Assembly: GCA_029212885.1 (NCBI GenBank)
Contig: JARGPC010000004.1
Location: 62,001 to 126,000 of the forward strand
Length of the DNA: 64,000 bases
DNA from: Coxiellaceae bacterium
GTDB lineage: Bacteria > Pseudomonadota > Gammaproteobacteria > Coxiellales > Coxiellaceae
Direction: 5' to 3'
The notes under the pieces are model-generated. The model was not told where the DNA came from and did not search any database. It saw nothing but the letters and a program-made list of their open reading frames with translations. The position numbers and the translations under genes were made by a program. Positions within the stretch are counted from its first letter, which is position 1, and each line of letters opens with the position of its first letter. Below, piece after piece: positions 8,949 to 16,954 of this stretch.

Positions 8949-8977
8949 AGTGTATATTTAAGTGTCATTAGGTGCAA
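8949..8977 (-). promoter_or_regulatory. Candidate promoter for trmD-rplS
   Basis: On the minus strand TTGCAC (complement of 8972-8977), a 17-base spacer and TACACT (complement of 8949-8954) lie about 30 bases before the trmD start. It is a modest match, but a promoter is needed here because the ancestral operon is broken. Confidence 0.4.
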
Positions 8978-9063
8978 GATAATTCGCTCTTAAGCTACCG
9001 TTTCAGTAATTCTTGTTAGAATGCTGAGTATACGAATGTGATAGTAATTTGGGAGTTATGTTG

Positions 9064-9645
9064 ATGGTATCAATGCAGAACGTAAAAGACATGCAAGCTT
9101 TGCAGTCCAAATTGCAAAAATTGCGTGAGGCTTCTCAAGCAGAATCAAAAGCGGTTGCAGGTGACGGTGCTTTGGTGGGTCAGCCAGCTGCTGAGGTGCA
9201 TCAGTCAGTTGCTGCAGAATGTACTCGGTTATTAACATTAATTGATGACTGGCTGCAACTCGATGACGTTATGTTTGTACGCACGCCGGCTGGCTTAACG
9301 ATGCCACGTGATCCATTCGTCATACCGAGTAATTCAGTGCAAGCAAAAGCTTACCTAGCGGCGAGAGCCCAGGATCCAATTTTCGAATTTAAGGATTTAA
9401 TGCAGCAAGGCCATGCTTTATTGTTTCAGCAAGGTTGGATTTCCAGGTCTAATTCTGATGTGGTGGAGGTGAGGGAAAAGCCAGTTGCAGATATGTCGTC
9501 ATCTAAGGCGAATAAAGGTGGCTTATTTAATTGTGCATTACGTTTTATCTGCTGCAGTGGTGGCTCTAAGGTGTCACCCGATACGGATAGTGATGAGGGT
9601 GTTGGTTCTGAAGAGAGATTGCTAGCAGCGTCAAAACCGAAATAA
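9064..9645 (+). CDS. Unknown protein with Cys-rich C-terminal motif (1 of 3)
   Basis: About 193 aa. I chose the ATG at 9064 because GGGAG (9051-9055) is eight bases upstream; 9058 is also possible. No family is recognised. The first 60 residues are helical and Gln/Lys/Ala-rich. The middle (DDWLQLDDVMFVRTPAGLTMPRD) looks globular. Near the end is LFNCALRFICCSGGS, a short hydrophobic, basic, Cys-rich stretch, followed by an acidic, Ser-rich tail. Comparable Cys-rich stretches occur at similar positions in the products of the genes at 9699 and 10394. It lies inside the broken ribosomal operon on the opposite strand. The motif could be a lipidation or membrane-association site; this is inference. 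Confidence 0.7.
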   Translation: MVSMQNVKDMQALQSKLQKLREASQAESKAVAGDGALVGQPAAEVHQSVAAECTRLLTLIDDWLQLDDVMFVRTPAGLTMPRDPFVIPSNSVQAKAYLAARAQDPIFEFKDLMQQGHALLFQQGWISRSNSDVVEVREKPVADMSSSKANKGGLFNCALRFICCSGGSKVSPDTDSDEGVGSEERLLAASKPK

Positions 9646-9698
9646 CTTCGTAATATGGGAATGACATAATTACAGTATGAAAGATGAGTGAGGGTGAG

Positions 9699-10292
9699 AT
9701 GAGAGAGAAACAACAGCAACAACAGATGGAACAACTTATTGAGCGCATGCAGCAACTGCAGGCTGAACTCGTGGCAAACGATCAGATTATTCCCAAAGCA
9801 GCACGTGCTGGGCGATATTTAACGAAATTTGCCGATAGCTTAGCGCAGGTGGTGGATACGCTTAAGCGTTCAAAAGCTGGTGAAGTGATAGCAACTGCTG
9901 ATTTTGATGCGTTAATGCAGTGTGCACAGCTCAGCGTTGAGCAGGGCGTTGCTGAATTGGGTAATGGTTATCGATTTGAATTTCCGACAATACATGAGAG
10001 GCACCCTCAATTGGAAAGGAAGGTTGCTGATATGGCAGCAATGAATCAGCGATTGTTTGGTGGTGACAAGAAGTCTAAACGTAAACCGGTGAGGACTGCT
10101 ATGGCTCCGCCAAGTGCTAAAGACTATTTACTGGCTGGGGATCGTCCTCGTTTGGTGTCGGCACCAATGGTGCGTCGATCATCTATGTTGGATTCACTGA
10201 GCTGTAGATTGTTCTGTTGGCACAAGCCGGCGCCCATAGTGCCAGCGACCAAAAGTGCTAGGTTAGCAGCAACGAGTGCGGCAAAAATGTAA
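9699..10292 (+). CDS. Unknown protein with Cys-rich C-terminal motif (2 of 3)
   Basis: About 197 aa from the ATG at 9699 (GAGGG four bases upstream); an ATG at 9684 in the same frame lacks a ribosome site. The N-terminus is a Gln-rich helix (REKQQQQQMEQLIERMQQLQ), a likely coiled coil. A basic segment (GGDKKSKRKPVRT) lies near 130. Close to the end is MLDSLSCRLFCWHKPAP, equivalent in position and composition to the Cys-rich stretches of the neighbours, then an Ala/Ser/Lys tail. No known domain. It follows the previous gene by about 50 bases and is probably in the same transcription unit. Confidence 0.68.
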   Translation: MREKQQQQQMEQLIERMQQLQAELVANDQIIPKAARAGRYLTKFADSLAQVVDTLKRSKAGEVIATADFDALMQCAQLSVEQGVAELGNGYRFEFPTIHERHPQLERKVADMAAMNQRLFGGDKKSKRKPVRTAMAPPSAKDYLLAGDRPRLVSAPMVRRSSMLDSLSCRLFCWHKPAPIVPATKSARLAATSAAKM

Positions 10293-10325
10293 TCTTGTTT
10301 ACACGCTTTGTTTCTAGCTCCGTAA

Positions 10326-10350
10326 GGTTTGTTTGATTTTATAACAAACC
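10326..10350. promoter_or_regulatory. Perfect 8-bp inverted repeat
   Basis: GGTTTGTT (10326-10333), nine-base loop, AACAAACC (10343-10350). It lies between the second and third unknown genes and about 45 bases before the start at 10394. No T-run follows on the plus strand, so an operator or weak hairpin is as likely as a terminator. Confidence 0.45.
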
Positions 10351-10393
10351 CTGTTAGCATGGCTGCTGATAGTTAGAACATTGGAGTGAGAAT

Positions 10394-10879
10394 ATGAGAC
10401 AGTCCGCGTCAGTATTTGATTGCAGAAGAGGGCTTTTTGCTGCACAGCGCGAACGCCTTGAGGCAGAGCAAGCAGCAAAACAAGCGCGTGATAAAGAGCG
10501 GGAAGCGGCGGTTAGCTTACGTTTGCACCAAGGGGAAATACTGACTGCTGCCGCGGATGCAGGTCAATTGAATTCAACCCCTGTAATACATGCCGGTCAA
10601 GCATATGTTAATGATGGGTGTGGCGATCTAGCGGAAATGTGTGAGACGGTGGCTGGGCCTTTAGCTGCTGATATTGGTGCTGGGAAGCCTAGCTTAGAAG
10701 AAAGGGCTGCAATGCTTAATTATAAATTCGCCAAGCAGCGAGTCGAACAACAACCTACAAGGTCGTCTTTATGCGATACGCTGAGATATTTTCTGTGTTG
10801 TAAGCCTTGCCGTTCTAAAGCGGATGCAGTAGAAATGGAAGACTACGTGGCGTTGGGTGATGCATCAGCAACGGTCTAA
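10394..10879 (+). CDS. Unknown protein with Cys-rich C-terminal motif (3 of 3)
   Basis: 161 aa; TTGGAG is about 10 bases upstream of the ATG. Residues 15-45 form a charged helix (AQRERLEAEQAAKQARDKERE). The middle contains NDGCGDLAEMCETVAG. Near residue 125-142 is SLCDTLRYFLCCKPCRSK, the most Cys-dense version of the motif shared with the two upstream genes, followed by a short acidic tail (VEMEDYVALGD). No known domain or signal peptide. Clustered Cys beside basic and aromatic residues resembles eukaryotic S-acylation sites, so a membrane-associated protein acting in a host cell is one hypothesis. Confidence 0.7.
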   Translation: MRQSASVFDCRRGLFAAQRERLEAEQAAKQARDKEREAAVSLRLHQGEILTAAADAGQLNSTPVIHAGQAYVNDGCGDLAEMCETVAGPLAADIGAGKPSLEERAAMLNYKFAKQRVEQQPTRSSLCDTLRYFLCCKPCRSKADAVEMEDYVALGDASATV

Positions 10880-10902
10880 CTAGCAATCAGAAGGGATTGA
10901 TA

Positions 10903-11355
10903 ATGAGTAGAGCGGCAGAGATAAAGCTTCAGCTAGAGCAGGCAATTACTGTGCTGCAAGAAAGTCAGGTAGCATTAAAAGCATGTAATGATGGCTTGCC
11001 TAGCGATGAGATTTACCAAAAATGGCAGTTAATTTTATCCGGGCAAGAGGCGCTCATGCAGCATTTTCTTGTTTACTTTCCTGTGGGTGGCGGTAAGGTA
11101 GGTTTAGATTTGGCCGTTATAGCGGCGGCATTAAAGGTAGCGGCTTCTTCAGTGGCCAGCATGATGCTTGAGCGGGTGGGTAATGTTAAAGGTTTGGAGG
11201 CTAAGCTGGCAGATATTGAGGCATCCGGTGTGAGGTTTTTTGGCGGTCGCTCTAATGCAAGGTCGCGCTCAGATGCATTGGGTGGTGCTGAAGAGTTTGG
11301 CGCAGATTTAGTGGCTGCCGAGGCTGATAAGGAGCGAGCACCTTCACCGGGGTGA
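10903..11355 (+). CDS. Unknown small helical protein
   Basis: About 150 aa from the ATG at 10903, with AAGGGA six bases upstream. It begins with a helical segment (RAAEIKLQLEQAITVLQESQ) and has a moderately hydrophobic centre (VGLDLAVIAAALKVAASSVASMMLE, too polar at the edges for a clear membrane helix), then an Arg/Ser-rich and acidic tail. No Cys-rich motif, unlike the three preceding genes, but it lies 23 bases after the third one and is likely co-transcribed. Its stop abuts the stop of the convergent rimM with no gap. No family recognised. Confidence 0.65.
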   Translation: MSRAAEIKLQLEQAITVLQESQVALKACNDGLPSDEIYQKWQLILSGQEALMQHFLVYFPVGGGKVGLDLAVIAAALKVAASSVASMMLERVGNVKGLEAKLADIEASGVRFFGGRSNARSRSDALGGAEEFGADLVAAEADKERAPSPG

Positions 11356-11865
11356 TTAGTAGTCTGGATCCCAGTTGGCGATAATTAGTTTATTGTCGAT
11401 ATCGATGCTAGTAATCACGGCTTCTATGTGTGGGATTAGGCGGCGTTTACCGCCGTTTTCACTGGCCTCTATTACAAACACATCATTAGAGCCGGTTTCA
11501 AGCATATGATCGACAATGCCGAGGGGGGTGCCGTCGGTGGTTTTTATTTCACAGCCGATCAAGTCAGACCAGTAGTATTCGTCAGCTTCAGTAGCAGCAA
11601 GCTCATCGCGCTCAATCCAGACCTTTTGGTTAACACGCAGTTTGGCTTGTTCAGGGCTATCGCAATCACTGAATTTCACTAAAATATGTTTACCATGGCG
11701 TTTGCAGCCTTCGACAGGTAAAGTCTGCCATTGGTCGCGAATTTTCGTCTGCCAATTCTGGTATTCGATGATGTTGTCGATGGGGTCGGTATAAGAGTGG
11801 ACTCTAAGCCAGCCATGAACCCCATAGGCACTACCTAATTTACCGATAGCTATTGGGTGCTTCAT
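11356..11865 (-). CDS. rimM: Ribosome maturation factor RimM
   Basis: 169 aa, the normal length. RimM binds S19 and assists 30S head assembly and 16S processing. The N-terminal barrel begins IAIGKLGSAYGVHGWLRVHSYTD, the family hallmark. The second (PRC-barrel) domain contains YYWSDLIGCEIKT and LGIVDHMLETGSNDVFVI, ending with LIPHIEAVI. It starts 14 bases after the rpsP stop, so the two are co-transcribed. Downstream, where trmD would normally follow, the strand is occupied by four convergent genes. Confidence 0.97.
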   Translation of the reverse strand: MKHPIAIGKLGSAYGVHGWLRVHSYTDPIDNIIEYQNWQTKIRDQWQTLPVEGCKRHGKHILVKFSDCDSPEQAKLRVNQKVWIERDELAATEADEYYWSDLIGCEIKTTDGTPLGIVDHMLETGSNDVFVIEASENGGKRRLIPHIEAVITSIDIDNKLIIANWDPDY

Positions 11866-11879
11866 GGCCGGCCGGACAA

Positions 11880-12275
11880 TTATTTAGAGTCGTTGCTATC
11901 AGCTTCCGCTGCAGGTGCTTGCGCATCTTCAGCAGGGGCTTCGGCTGGGGCTTCAGAATCTTCGGCTGGTGTTTCAGCTTTCTTAACAGGTTGTTTGTGT
12001 TCAGGTTTTTCGCGAACAACTGCAGCTGTCAGGCCTTTATCAAATTGCTTAATTAAGCTAGCAACACGCTCTGATGGCTGTGCACCTGTGCTTAACCAGT
12101 AATCTAGGCGCTCTTTGTTAAGCTCTAGGCGAGTAGCCTGGCCTTGGGCAACAGGGTTGTAGAAACCCAATTGTTCGATGTTGCGTCCATCGCGTGGACT
12201 ACGTTTGTCTGCGGCAACCACATGATAAAATGGTTTTTTCTTTGAGCCGCCACGCGCTAAGCGAATTACTACCAT
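11880..12275 (-). CDS. rpsP: 30S ribosomal protein S16 with acidic tail
   Basis: 131 aa; bS16 is usually about 80-100. The first 85 residues are canonical: [37 protein letters not shown] and [14 protein letters not shown]. After about residue 90 there is a Glu/Ala/Pro-rich extension ([19 protein letters not shown]), probably disordered. Extensions of this kind occur in some bacteria; their role is unknown. It is the first gene of the block here, with ffh moved about 3 kb away by inserted plus-strand genes. Confidence 0.97.
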   Translation of the reverse strand: MVVIRLARGGSKKKPFYHVVAADKRSPRDGRNIEQLGFYNPVAQGQATRLELNKERLDYWLSTGAQPSERVASLIKQFDKGLTAAVVREKPEHKQPVKKAETPAEDSEAPAEAPAEDAQAPAAEADSNDSK

Positions 12276-12423
12276 GGTCTATTACACCCTCTAAATTCAA
12301 TAAGAGCGCTATTCTACGCAATTTATTAACAAGATGGAAGTACTGTGATCAACTTTTCTGTGGCGGTTCATATTGACTTAAGTTAGTGCAGGTAAAATGC
12401 TGTTACATAGAATGAATAGATGA

Positions 12424-13518
12424 GTGTTGTATAGGATGAGAAAGCGATCTTCTGCAAAAGCAAAAGCCTATAAATTATTATTAGCAATAAACCGTGCATC
12501 CATATTTAGTGGCGTAGACATGAGAGGTGTACCACCAGAGTCAGATCTTACGGGTTTTACCAGGGCGTCATTGGATGCGGCGCCACAATTTTTGCGGTAT
12601 ACACAGCTAGATGCCGTTCATGATAAAGTATTATGCGAAAGTAGTCTTGCAGTCAATGCGGTTTGGCGTGGATTGAAATCAACAGATATAGCATTAAGAA
12701 CGCATATCACCGATCTTGTTGCTACACGATCGGAAAGTTTTCGTGTTATGTCCCAGCAAATTGATGTGGTGGTAGCGACTAAGGCGGCTTTTGATTCAGT
12801 GCGATATTTTGATTACGCCAGCCCAACCTATTGCGATGAATCAGAAGGTAAAAAATGTTTATTTGTAATGAAATTTGTTTTGCGATTTTTACCCAGTGGT
12901 CGCTGTCATCTAGAAATTAGGAACCGCGGTGTACATCCAGATTTAAGACGGCGTGGTTTAATGAAGCGATCGACAGTGGCTGCATTAGTTGAAATTTATA
13001 AACAGCATGGTGATATGCTGGTAACAAATTATGCTGTGCACCCTGCAACAAATTTATTTTTTGCAACCACCGAATCAGAGCGAATAACAGCACTGACGCA
13101 TTTTGATAAAGCTCCGGTAGGTACAGTATCAGGTGAGGCTGGGGTCGCTATGGTGAATGAGTTAGCTGGGATTGCAGGGCTTGAAGCAATATCGCCACGT
13201 ACAGAAAGTAGTAGGGATGAGGCGGATGTTGATAGCGTTGGCGTAGTGTCTGATGCCAGTACGGATGAAGAAAAAATTCACGATGTAGTTAGTGTGCATA
13301 ATCAAAAATCATTACGTGAGTTACTGGTATATCATTGCAGGCAATTACGTATTTCTTTTGATCCGGATAATAGAGAAGTAAGCAGTTTACAAGCGGGAGA
13401 TGTAAGATTGTTTGCAAAACCTTCGCCTGACTATTCTGAACAAGTACTGACAGAAGAAGCCAAGCTTGCAGCTGAGGAGGGCTGGGGAGGAGGCTCTCTG
13501 TCAGCTCCAGCAGCGTAA
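12424..13518 (+). CDS. GNAT-like unknown protein, tandem copy A
   Basis: 364 aa from GTG 12424 (an ATG at 12436 has no separate ribosome site; start uncertain). The central part, about residues 140-215, has the order FVMKFVLRFL (strand), IRNRGVHPDLRRRGL, then a helix and GDMLVTNYAVHPATNLFFA. The V-x-P-x-L-R-R-R-G-L stretch resembles GNAT acetyltransferase motif A, the acetyl-CoA pyrophosphate loop. The gene immediately downstream encodes a diverged copy with the same order of motifs. The C-terminal third has an acidic linker, then SLRELLVYHCRQLR, also shared. Function unknown; an acetyltransferase-like host-acting protein is a hypothesis. Confidence 0.68.
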   Translation: MLYRMRKRSSAKAKAYKLLLAINRASIFSGVDMRGVPPESDLTGFTRASLDAAPQFLRYTQLDAVHDKVLCESSLAVNAVWRGLKSTDIALRTHITDLVATRSESFRVMSQQIDVVVATKAAFDSVRYFDYASPTYCDESEGKKCLFVMKFVLRFLPSGRCHLEIRNRGVHPDLRRRGLMKRSTVAALVEIYKQHGDMLVTNYAVHPATNLFFATTESERITALTHFDKAPVGTVSGEAGVAMVNELAGIAGLEAISPRTESSRDEADVDSVGVVSDASTDEEKIHDVVSVHNQKSLRELLVYHCRQLRISFDPDNREVSSLQAGDVRLFAKPSPDYSEQVLTEEAKLAAEEGWGGGSLSAPAA

Positions 13519-13554
13519 AAAAAATTAATGGCAAATTAAGTGAGTAGATAAGAT

Positions 13555-14433
13555 ATGCCAAAAGACAAAACTATGTATGCATTAAAATGGTTGGCCAGTC
13601 TAACGCCTGAAACAGTATTTGATGAAACTGACCTTGAGCCGTTGCGGCCCTTTATGATGCGTGCCGCACCATGCGTCATGATTGATGAGATTTCCGAGCC
13701 GGGGGTGACTCGCTTACAGATGCTAAGCGATCATGAGTGGTCGGATGTGAAAGCAACAGATATGGTGTATGCGCTGAAGGCATCCTCAATTATAAGTGAG
13801 CATACTGAGCAAAATAAAATAACAATAGGTGTGATGGTTGCTAGTAAGCGATTATTGGAATCGGCAGATGTTGATATAGATTTTTATGTGTTTTCAAAAC
13901 CCGAAGTTCGTGAGCAGTGTTTATTGGTGATGAACTTCCAATTAAATTTTTTAACTGGTGGTATAAAGGCGCTGCATATAAAAGATAGGGCGGTGGCTCC
14001 CAGTTTGCGTGGCCATAAATTATCTACTAAGGCATCAACAGAAGTCTTGCGTCAGTGCTATTTAGTGTGCGGTGACATGATGGTAAGCAATAACGCTATA
14101 CATATTGTGACAGCGCGTTATTTTGCTTTAGACGCTGATCAGCGTATGTTTCTTGTGGGAATGGTAGCTGATGAAAGTGGCAAATTAGATCGTGTTGTAA
14201 AAGGTAACCAGCCATTGAGTGCATTATTGCGCTATCACTGTGCCGCAAGTCGATTACCATTGGCACTTGGTAGTGAGGCTAAAGAAGCGACGGCATCAGC
14301 GATAGTGGATGGTGGAATATTTTATGATACGTCCACGGATGCTGTGGCAGCTCCTGGCGGATATGGAGAAGGCGCGGCAGATAGTGACTGTTGTGATTTA
14401 TTTGATGAGTCAGATGTACCTGCTCTGGGGTAG
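13555..14433 (+). CDS. GNAT-like unknown protein, tandem copy B
   Basis: 292 aa, 36 bases after copy A. Corresponding segments: LVMNFQLNFL, IKDRAVAPSLRGHKL, GDMMVSNNAIHIVTARYFA and LSALLRYHCAASRLP. In this copy the putative acetyl-CoA loop is APSLRGHKLS, lacking the RRRG of copy A, so cofactor binding could differ between the two. No signal peptide or membrane segment. The tail is acidic and rich in Ala/Asp. Tandem duplication followed by divergence is the simplest explanation. It is placed between rpsP and ffh on the opposite strand. Confidence 0.7.
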   Translation: MPKDKTMYALKWLASLTPETVFDETDLEPLRPFMMRAAPCVMIDEISEPGVTRLQMLSDHEWSDVKATDMVYALKASSIISEHTEQNKITIGVMVASKRLLESADVDIDFYVFSKPEVREQCLLVMNFQLNFLTGGIKALHIKDRAVAPSLRGHKLSTKASTEVLRQCYLVCGDMMVSNNAIHIVTARYFALDADQRMFLVGMVADESGKLDRVVKGNQPLSALLRYHCAASRLPLALGSEAKEATASAIVDGGIFYDTSTDAVAAPGGYGEGAADSDCCDLFDESDVPALG

Positions 14434-14463
14434 TTGGTTGGGCTATGGCCTTGGTTGTTATTC

Positions 14464-14472
14464 TGGTATAGT
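14464..14472 (+). promoter_or_regulatory. Extended -10 promoter for dus
   Basis: TGGTATAGT (14464-14472) is an extended -10 element. The expected start of transcription falls at about 14478-14480, on the ATG at 14479, which has no ribosome site; this suggests a leaderless or near-leaderless message. Confidence 0.4.
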
Positions 14473-14478
14473 CGCCGC

Positions 14479-15435
14479 ATGAAAATTGGACACTTACAAC
14501 TGCAATCCTCATTAATTCAAGCACCTTTGGCGGGCTATAGCTGTGCGCCTATGCGAGTGTTAGCAGAACAGTGGGGGCAGCCAGGATTTTGTTGCACTGA
14601 GATGTTATCGGCTAAGCACATTTATTCAGGTGCTAAACAAAAACCACGTTATCAATATAAAGCCCCTAATGAAGGCTTATTGTGTGTGCAATTGTCGGGT
14701 AGTGATGCTGAGCATGTGGTGCCAGCCATAGCAACAGTGACGCAGTGGGGTGCTGACTTAATTGATCTCAATTGTGGTTGCCCGATGCCAAAGATTCGCA
14801 AGAAAACCTGCGGTTCACAATTATTGCAACAACCGGAACAATTGCACCAGTTGGTTAAGGCAATGAAGCAGGCCAGCAATGTGCCAGTGATGATTAAAAT
14901 TCGTGTCGATGGGCGCAGTGGTGATCAGTTTAATGCTGAGGTAGCTCAGGCCATTGAGCAAGGCGGTGCTGATGTGATGGCTGTGCATGGTCGTCATTGG
15001 ACAGAGCGTTATGATGTTGAGTGTTCGATGGATGATATTGCCGAGATAAAAGCACAGGTCAGTATTCCGGTGATTGGTAATGGTGATGTTAAAGATGCAG
15101 CATCGGCAAAACGCTTATTGGATCACACTCGGTGTGATGGTGTGATGATTGCACGCGCAGCGGTGGGGCAGCCATGGCTGTTTGCACAAATTAAAGCAGA
15201 GCTTAATGGTGAGTCATTTGCTGTGCCAACACTTGTTGAGCGTGGGCAGATGTTGTTGCAGCATGTGCGTGGACTGGTGGAGCTAGAAACGGAGAAGCCA
15301 GCCTTACTGCAATCGCGTAAGCTTGCTAAATATTATGCGCGTGGCGATGTGCCCGCTGAACAGCTGCAGCTATTTTTTACTGTGAGCCGTTATGATGAGT
15401 TACATGCATTAGTTAATCAGTATTTTATTACATAA
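14479..15435 (+). CDS. tRNA-dihydrouridine synthase (DusB-like)
   Basis: About 318 aa from the ATG at 14479, where the family's N-terminus (IGHLQLQSSLIQAPLAGYSCAP) begins; the upstream frame from 14434 reads through the promoter. FMN enzyme reducing uridines in tRNA. Visible: APLAGYSCAPMR, VQLSGSDAEH, the active-site DLNCGCPMPKIRKKTCGSQLL region split around GCP with its catalytic Cys, VMIKIRVDG, AVHGRHWTERYD and VIGNGDV, VMIARAAVGQPWLF. The HGRHWTER segment differs from the HGRTR typical of E. coli DusB, so it is a divergent subtype. Its end overlaps the convergent ffh end by eight bases. Confidence 0.9.
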   Translation: MKIGHLQLQSSLIQAPLAGYSCAPMRVLAEQWGQPGFCCTEMLSAKHIYSGAKQKPRYQYKAPNEGLLCVQLSGSDAEHVVPAIATVTQWGADLIDLNCGCPMPKIRKKTCGSQLLQQPEQLHQLVKAMKQASNVPVMIKIRVDGRSGDQFNAEVAQAIEQGGADVMAVHGRHWTERYDVECSMDDIAEIKAQVSIPVIGNGDVKDAASAKRLLDHTRCDGVMIARAAVGQPWLFAQIKAELNGESFAVPTLVERGQMLLQHVRGLVELETEKPALLQSRKLAKYYARGDVPAEQLQLFFTVSRYDELHALVNQYFIT

Positions 15436-16816
15436 AATCTTTAGGTAACTTGTCTAATAACTCAGGAGGAAGTTGACCTTGCATTTGCTGCATTTGCTTC
15501 ATGCGTTTGGCCATCTTACCGCCTTTCATTTTCTTCATCATTTTTTGCATTTGGGTAAACTGTTTTAAGAGTTTATTCACATCCTGAATGCTAGTGCCTG
15601 AACCTTGAGTAATGCGCTTCTTGCGTGAGCCATTAATCAGTGCCGGAAACTTACGTTCTTTCTTGGTCATCGAGTTAATCATGGCTTCCATTCTTTTTAA
15701 TAGCGATTCATCCATTAAACCCGCGGCGCCTTTAGGCATTTGTGGCATATTAGGCAGCTTGCCCAATAATGATTTCATGCCACCCATTTTATTCATTTGC
15801 TGCAGTTGATCTCTAAAGTCATTAAAGTCAAAGCTCTTGCCTTTTTTTAGTTTTTTATTCAGTTTCTCGGCAGTAGCACGGTCAATTTTCTTCTCGGCTT
15901 CTTCTACCAGGCTGACAATGTCGCCCATGCCCAAGATGCGTGATGCGATGCGTTTCGGGTGGAAGGGCTCCAAGCCATCAATTTTCTCACCGGTACCAAT
16001 AAACTTGATTGGCTGACCAGTGATGATTCGCATAGACAGTGCTGCACCACCGCGGCTATCACCATCGGTTTTGGTCAGCACAGTACCCGTAATACCAATG
16101 GCTTCATGGAAGGCTTTAGCTGTATTGGCTGCATCTTGTCCAGCCATGCTATCAACCACTAATAGGGTTTCGCTGGGTTGAGCAATGGTGTGGATTTGCT
16201 TTAACTCATCCATTAACTCTTGATCGAGATGTAAGCGACCAGCGGTATCAATAAACAGCACATCAATAAATTGCAGTTTGGCTTCTTTGATCGCCGCCTT
16301 AACGATATCTTTTGGCTTTTGTTTGGCATTACTTGGGAAGCAAGGCACATCGATTTGTTTTGCTAGTGTTTCCAGTTGATCGATCGCTGCCGGGCGATAC
16401 ACATCAGCGGATACCAGCATTACCTTTTTTTTCTTCTCTTGTTTAAGCCAGTGAGCTAATTTAGCGGTGGTGGTGGTTTTACCAGAACCCTGCAAACCTG
16501 CCATTAATATAATCGCCGGCGGTTCAGTGCTGAGATTAAGTTCGGCATTATCGCCACCCAACACATCAGTCAGCTGGTCATTAACGATCTTAACCAGGGC
16601 TTCACCCGGGCGGATGCTCTTCATCACCTCTTGACCAAGTGCGGCTTCTTTTACTTGGTCAGTAAAAGTTTTAACCACATCAAGTGCCACATCGGCTTCA
16701 AGCAGAGCTTTGCGCACTTCGCGTAAAGTGTCCTCAATATTCTTTTCGGTCAGTCTGCCGATGCCGCGTAATTGGTTAACGGTATTGGATAAGCGTTCAC
16801 TAAGGCTGTTAAACAT
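15428..16816 (-). CDS. ffh: Signal recognition particle protein Ffh
   Basis: 462 aa, standard length. GTPase that binds 4.5S RNA and delivers nascent membrane proteins to FtsY. N domain helices at 1-90; the G domain has the P-loop GLQGSGKTTTTAKLA (about 105-119), DVYRPAA, DTAGRL and TKTDGD; the methionine-rich M domain after about 300 ends in MKQMQQMQGQLPPELL. Its neighbour in most gammaproteobacteria is rpsP; here two GNAT-like genes and dus intervene on the opposite strand. ypjD diverges from it upstream, also a common arrangement. Confidence 0.98.
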   Translation of the reverse strand: MFNSLSERLSNTVNQLRGIGRLTEKNIEDTLREVRKALLEADVALDVVKTFTDQVKEAALGQEVMKSIRPGEALVKIVNDQLTDVLGGDNAELNLSTEPPAIILMAGLQGSGKTTTTAKLAHWLKQEKKKKVMLVSADVYRPAAIDQLETLAKQIDVPCFPSNAKQKPKDIVKAAIKEAKLQFIDVLFIDTAGRLHLDQELMDELKQIHTIAQPSETLLVVDSMAGQDAANTAKAFHEAIGITGTVLTKTDGDSRGGAALSMRIITGQPIKFIGTGEKIDGLEPFHPKRIASRILGMGDIVSLVEEAEKKIDRATAEKLNKKLKKGKSFDFNDFRDQLQQMNKMGGMKSLLGKLPNMPQMPKGAAGLMDESLLKRMEAMINSMTKKERKFPALINGSRKKRITQGSGTSIQDVNKLLKQFTQMQKMMKKMKGGKMAKRMKQMQQMQGQLPPELLDKLPKDFM

Positions 16817-16954
16817 GCGTTGGTTCCGAATTAATTAAAAGCGTGAGGGGGAGATTATCATATAAGGGGTGTATTATGAATAGATTGTCTTACTCCCAGT
16901 GCTGCCGATGATAATCATTCGCATTTGCAGGGGTTAGTCGCTATACTCGAGAGC

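Noticed and set aside
9426-9755. Minus-strand frame rich in Leu/His/Ser
   Set aside because: Antisense to the 9064 and 9699 genes, no ribosome site, low-complexity shadow.
10326-10350. Hairpin as a rho-independent terminator
   Set aside because: No T-run follows on either strand within reach, so I kept it only as an inverted repeat.
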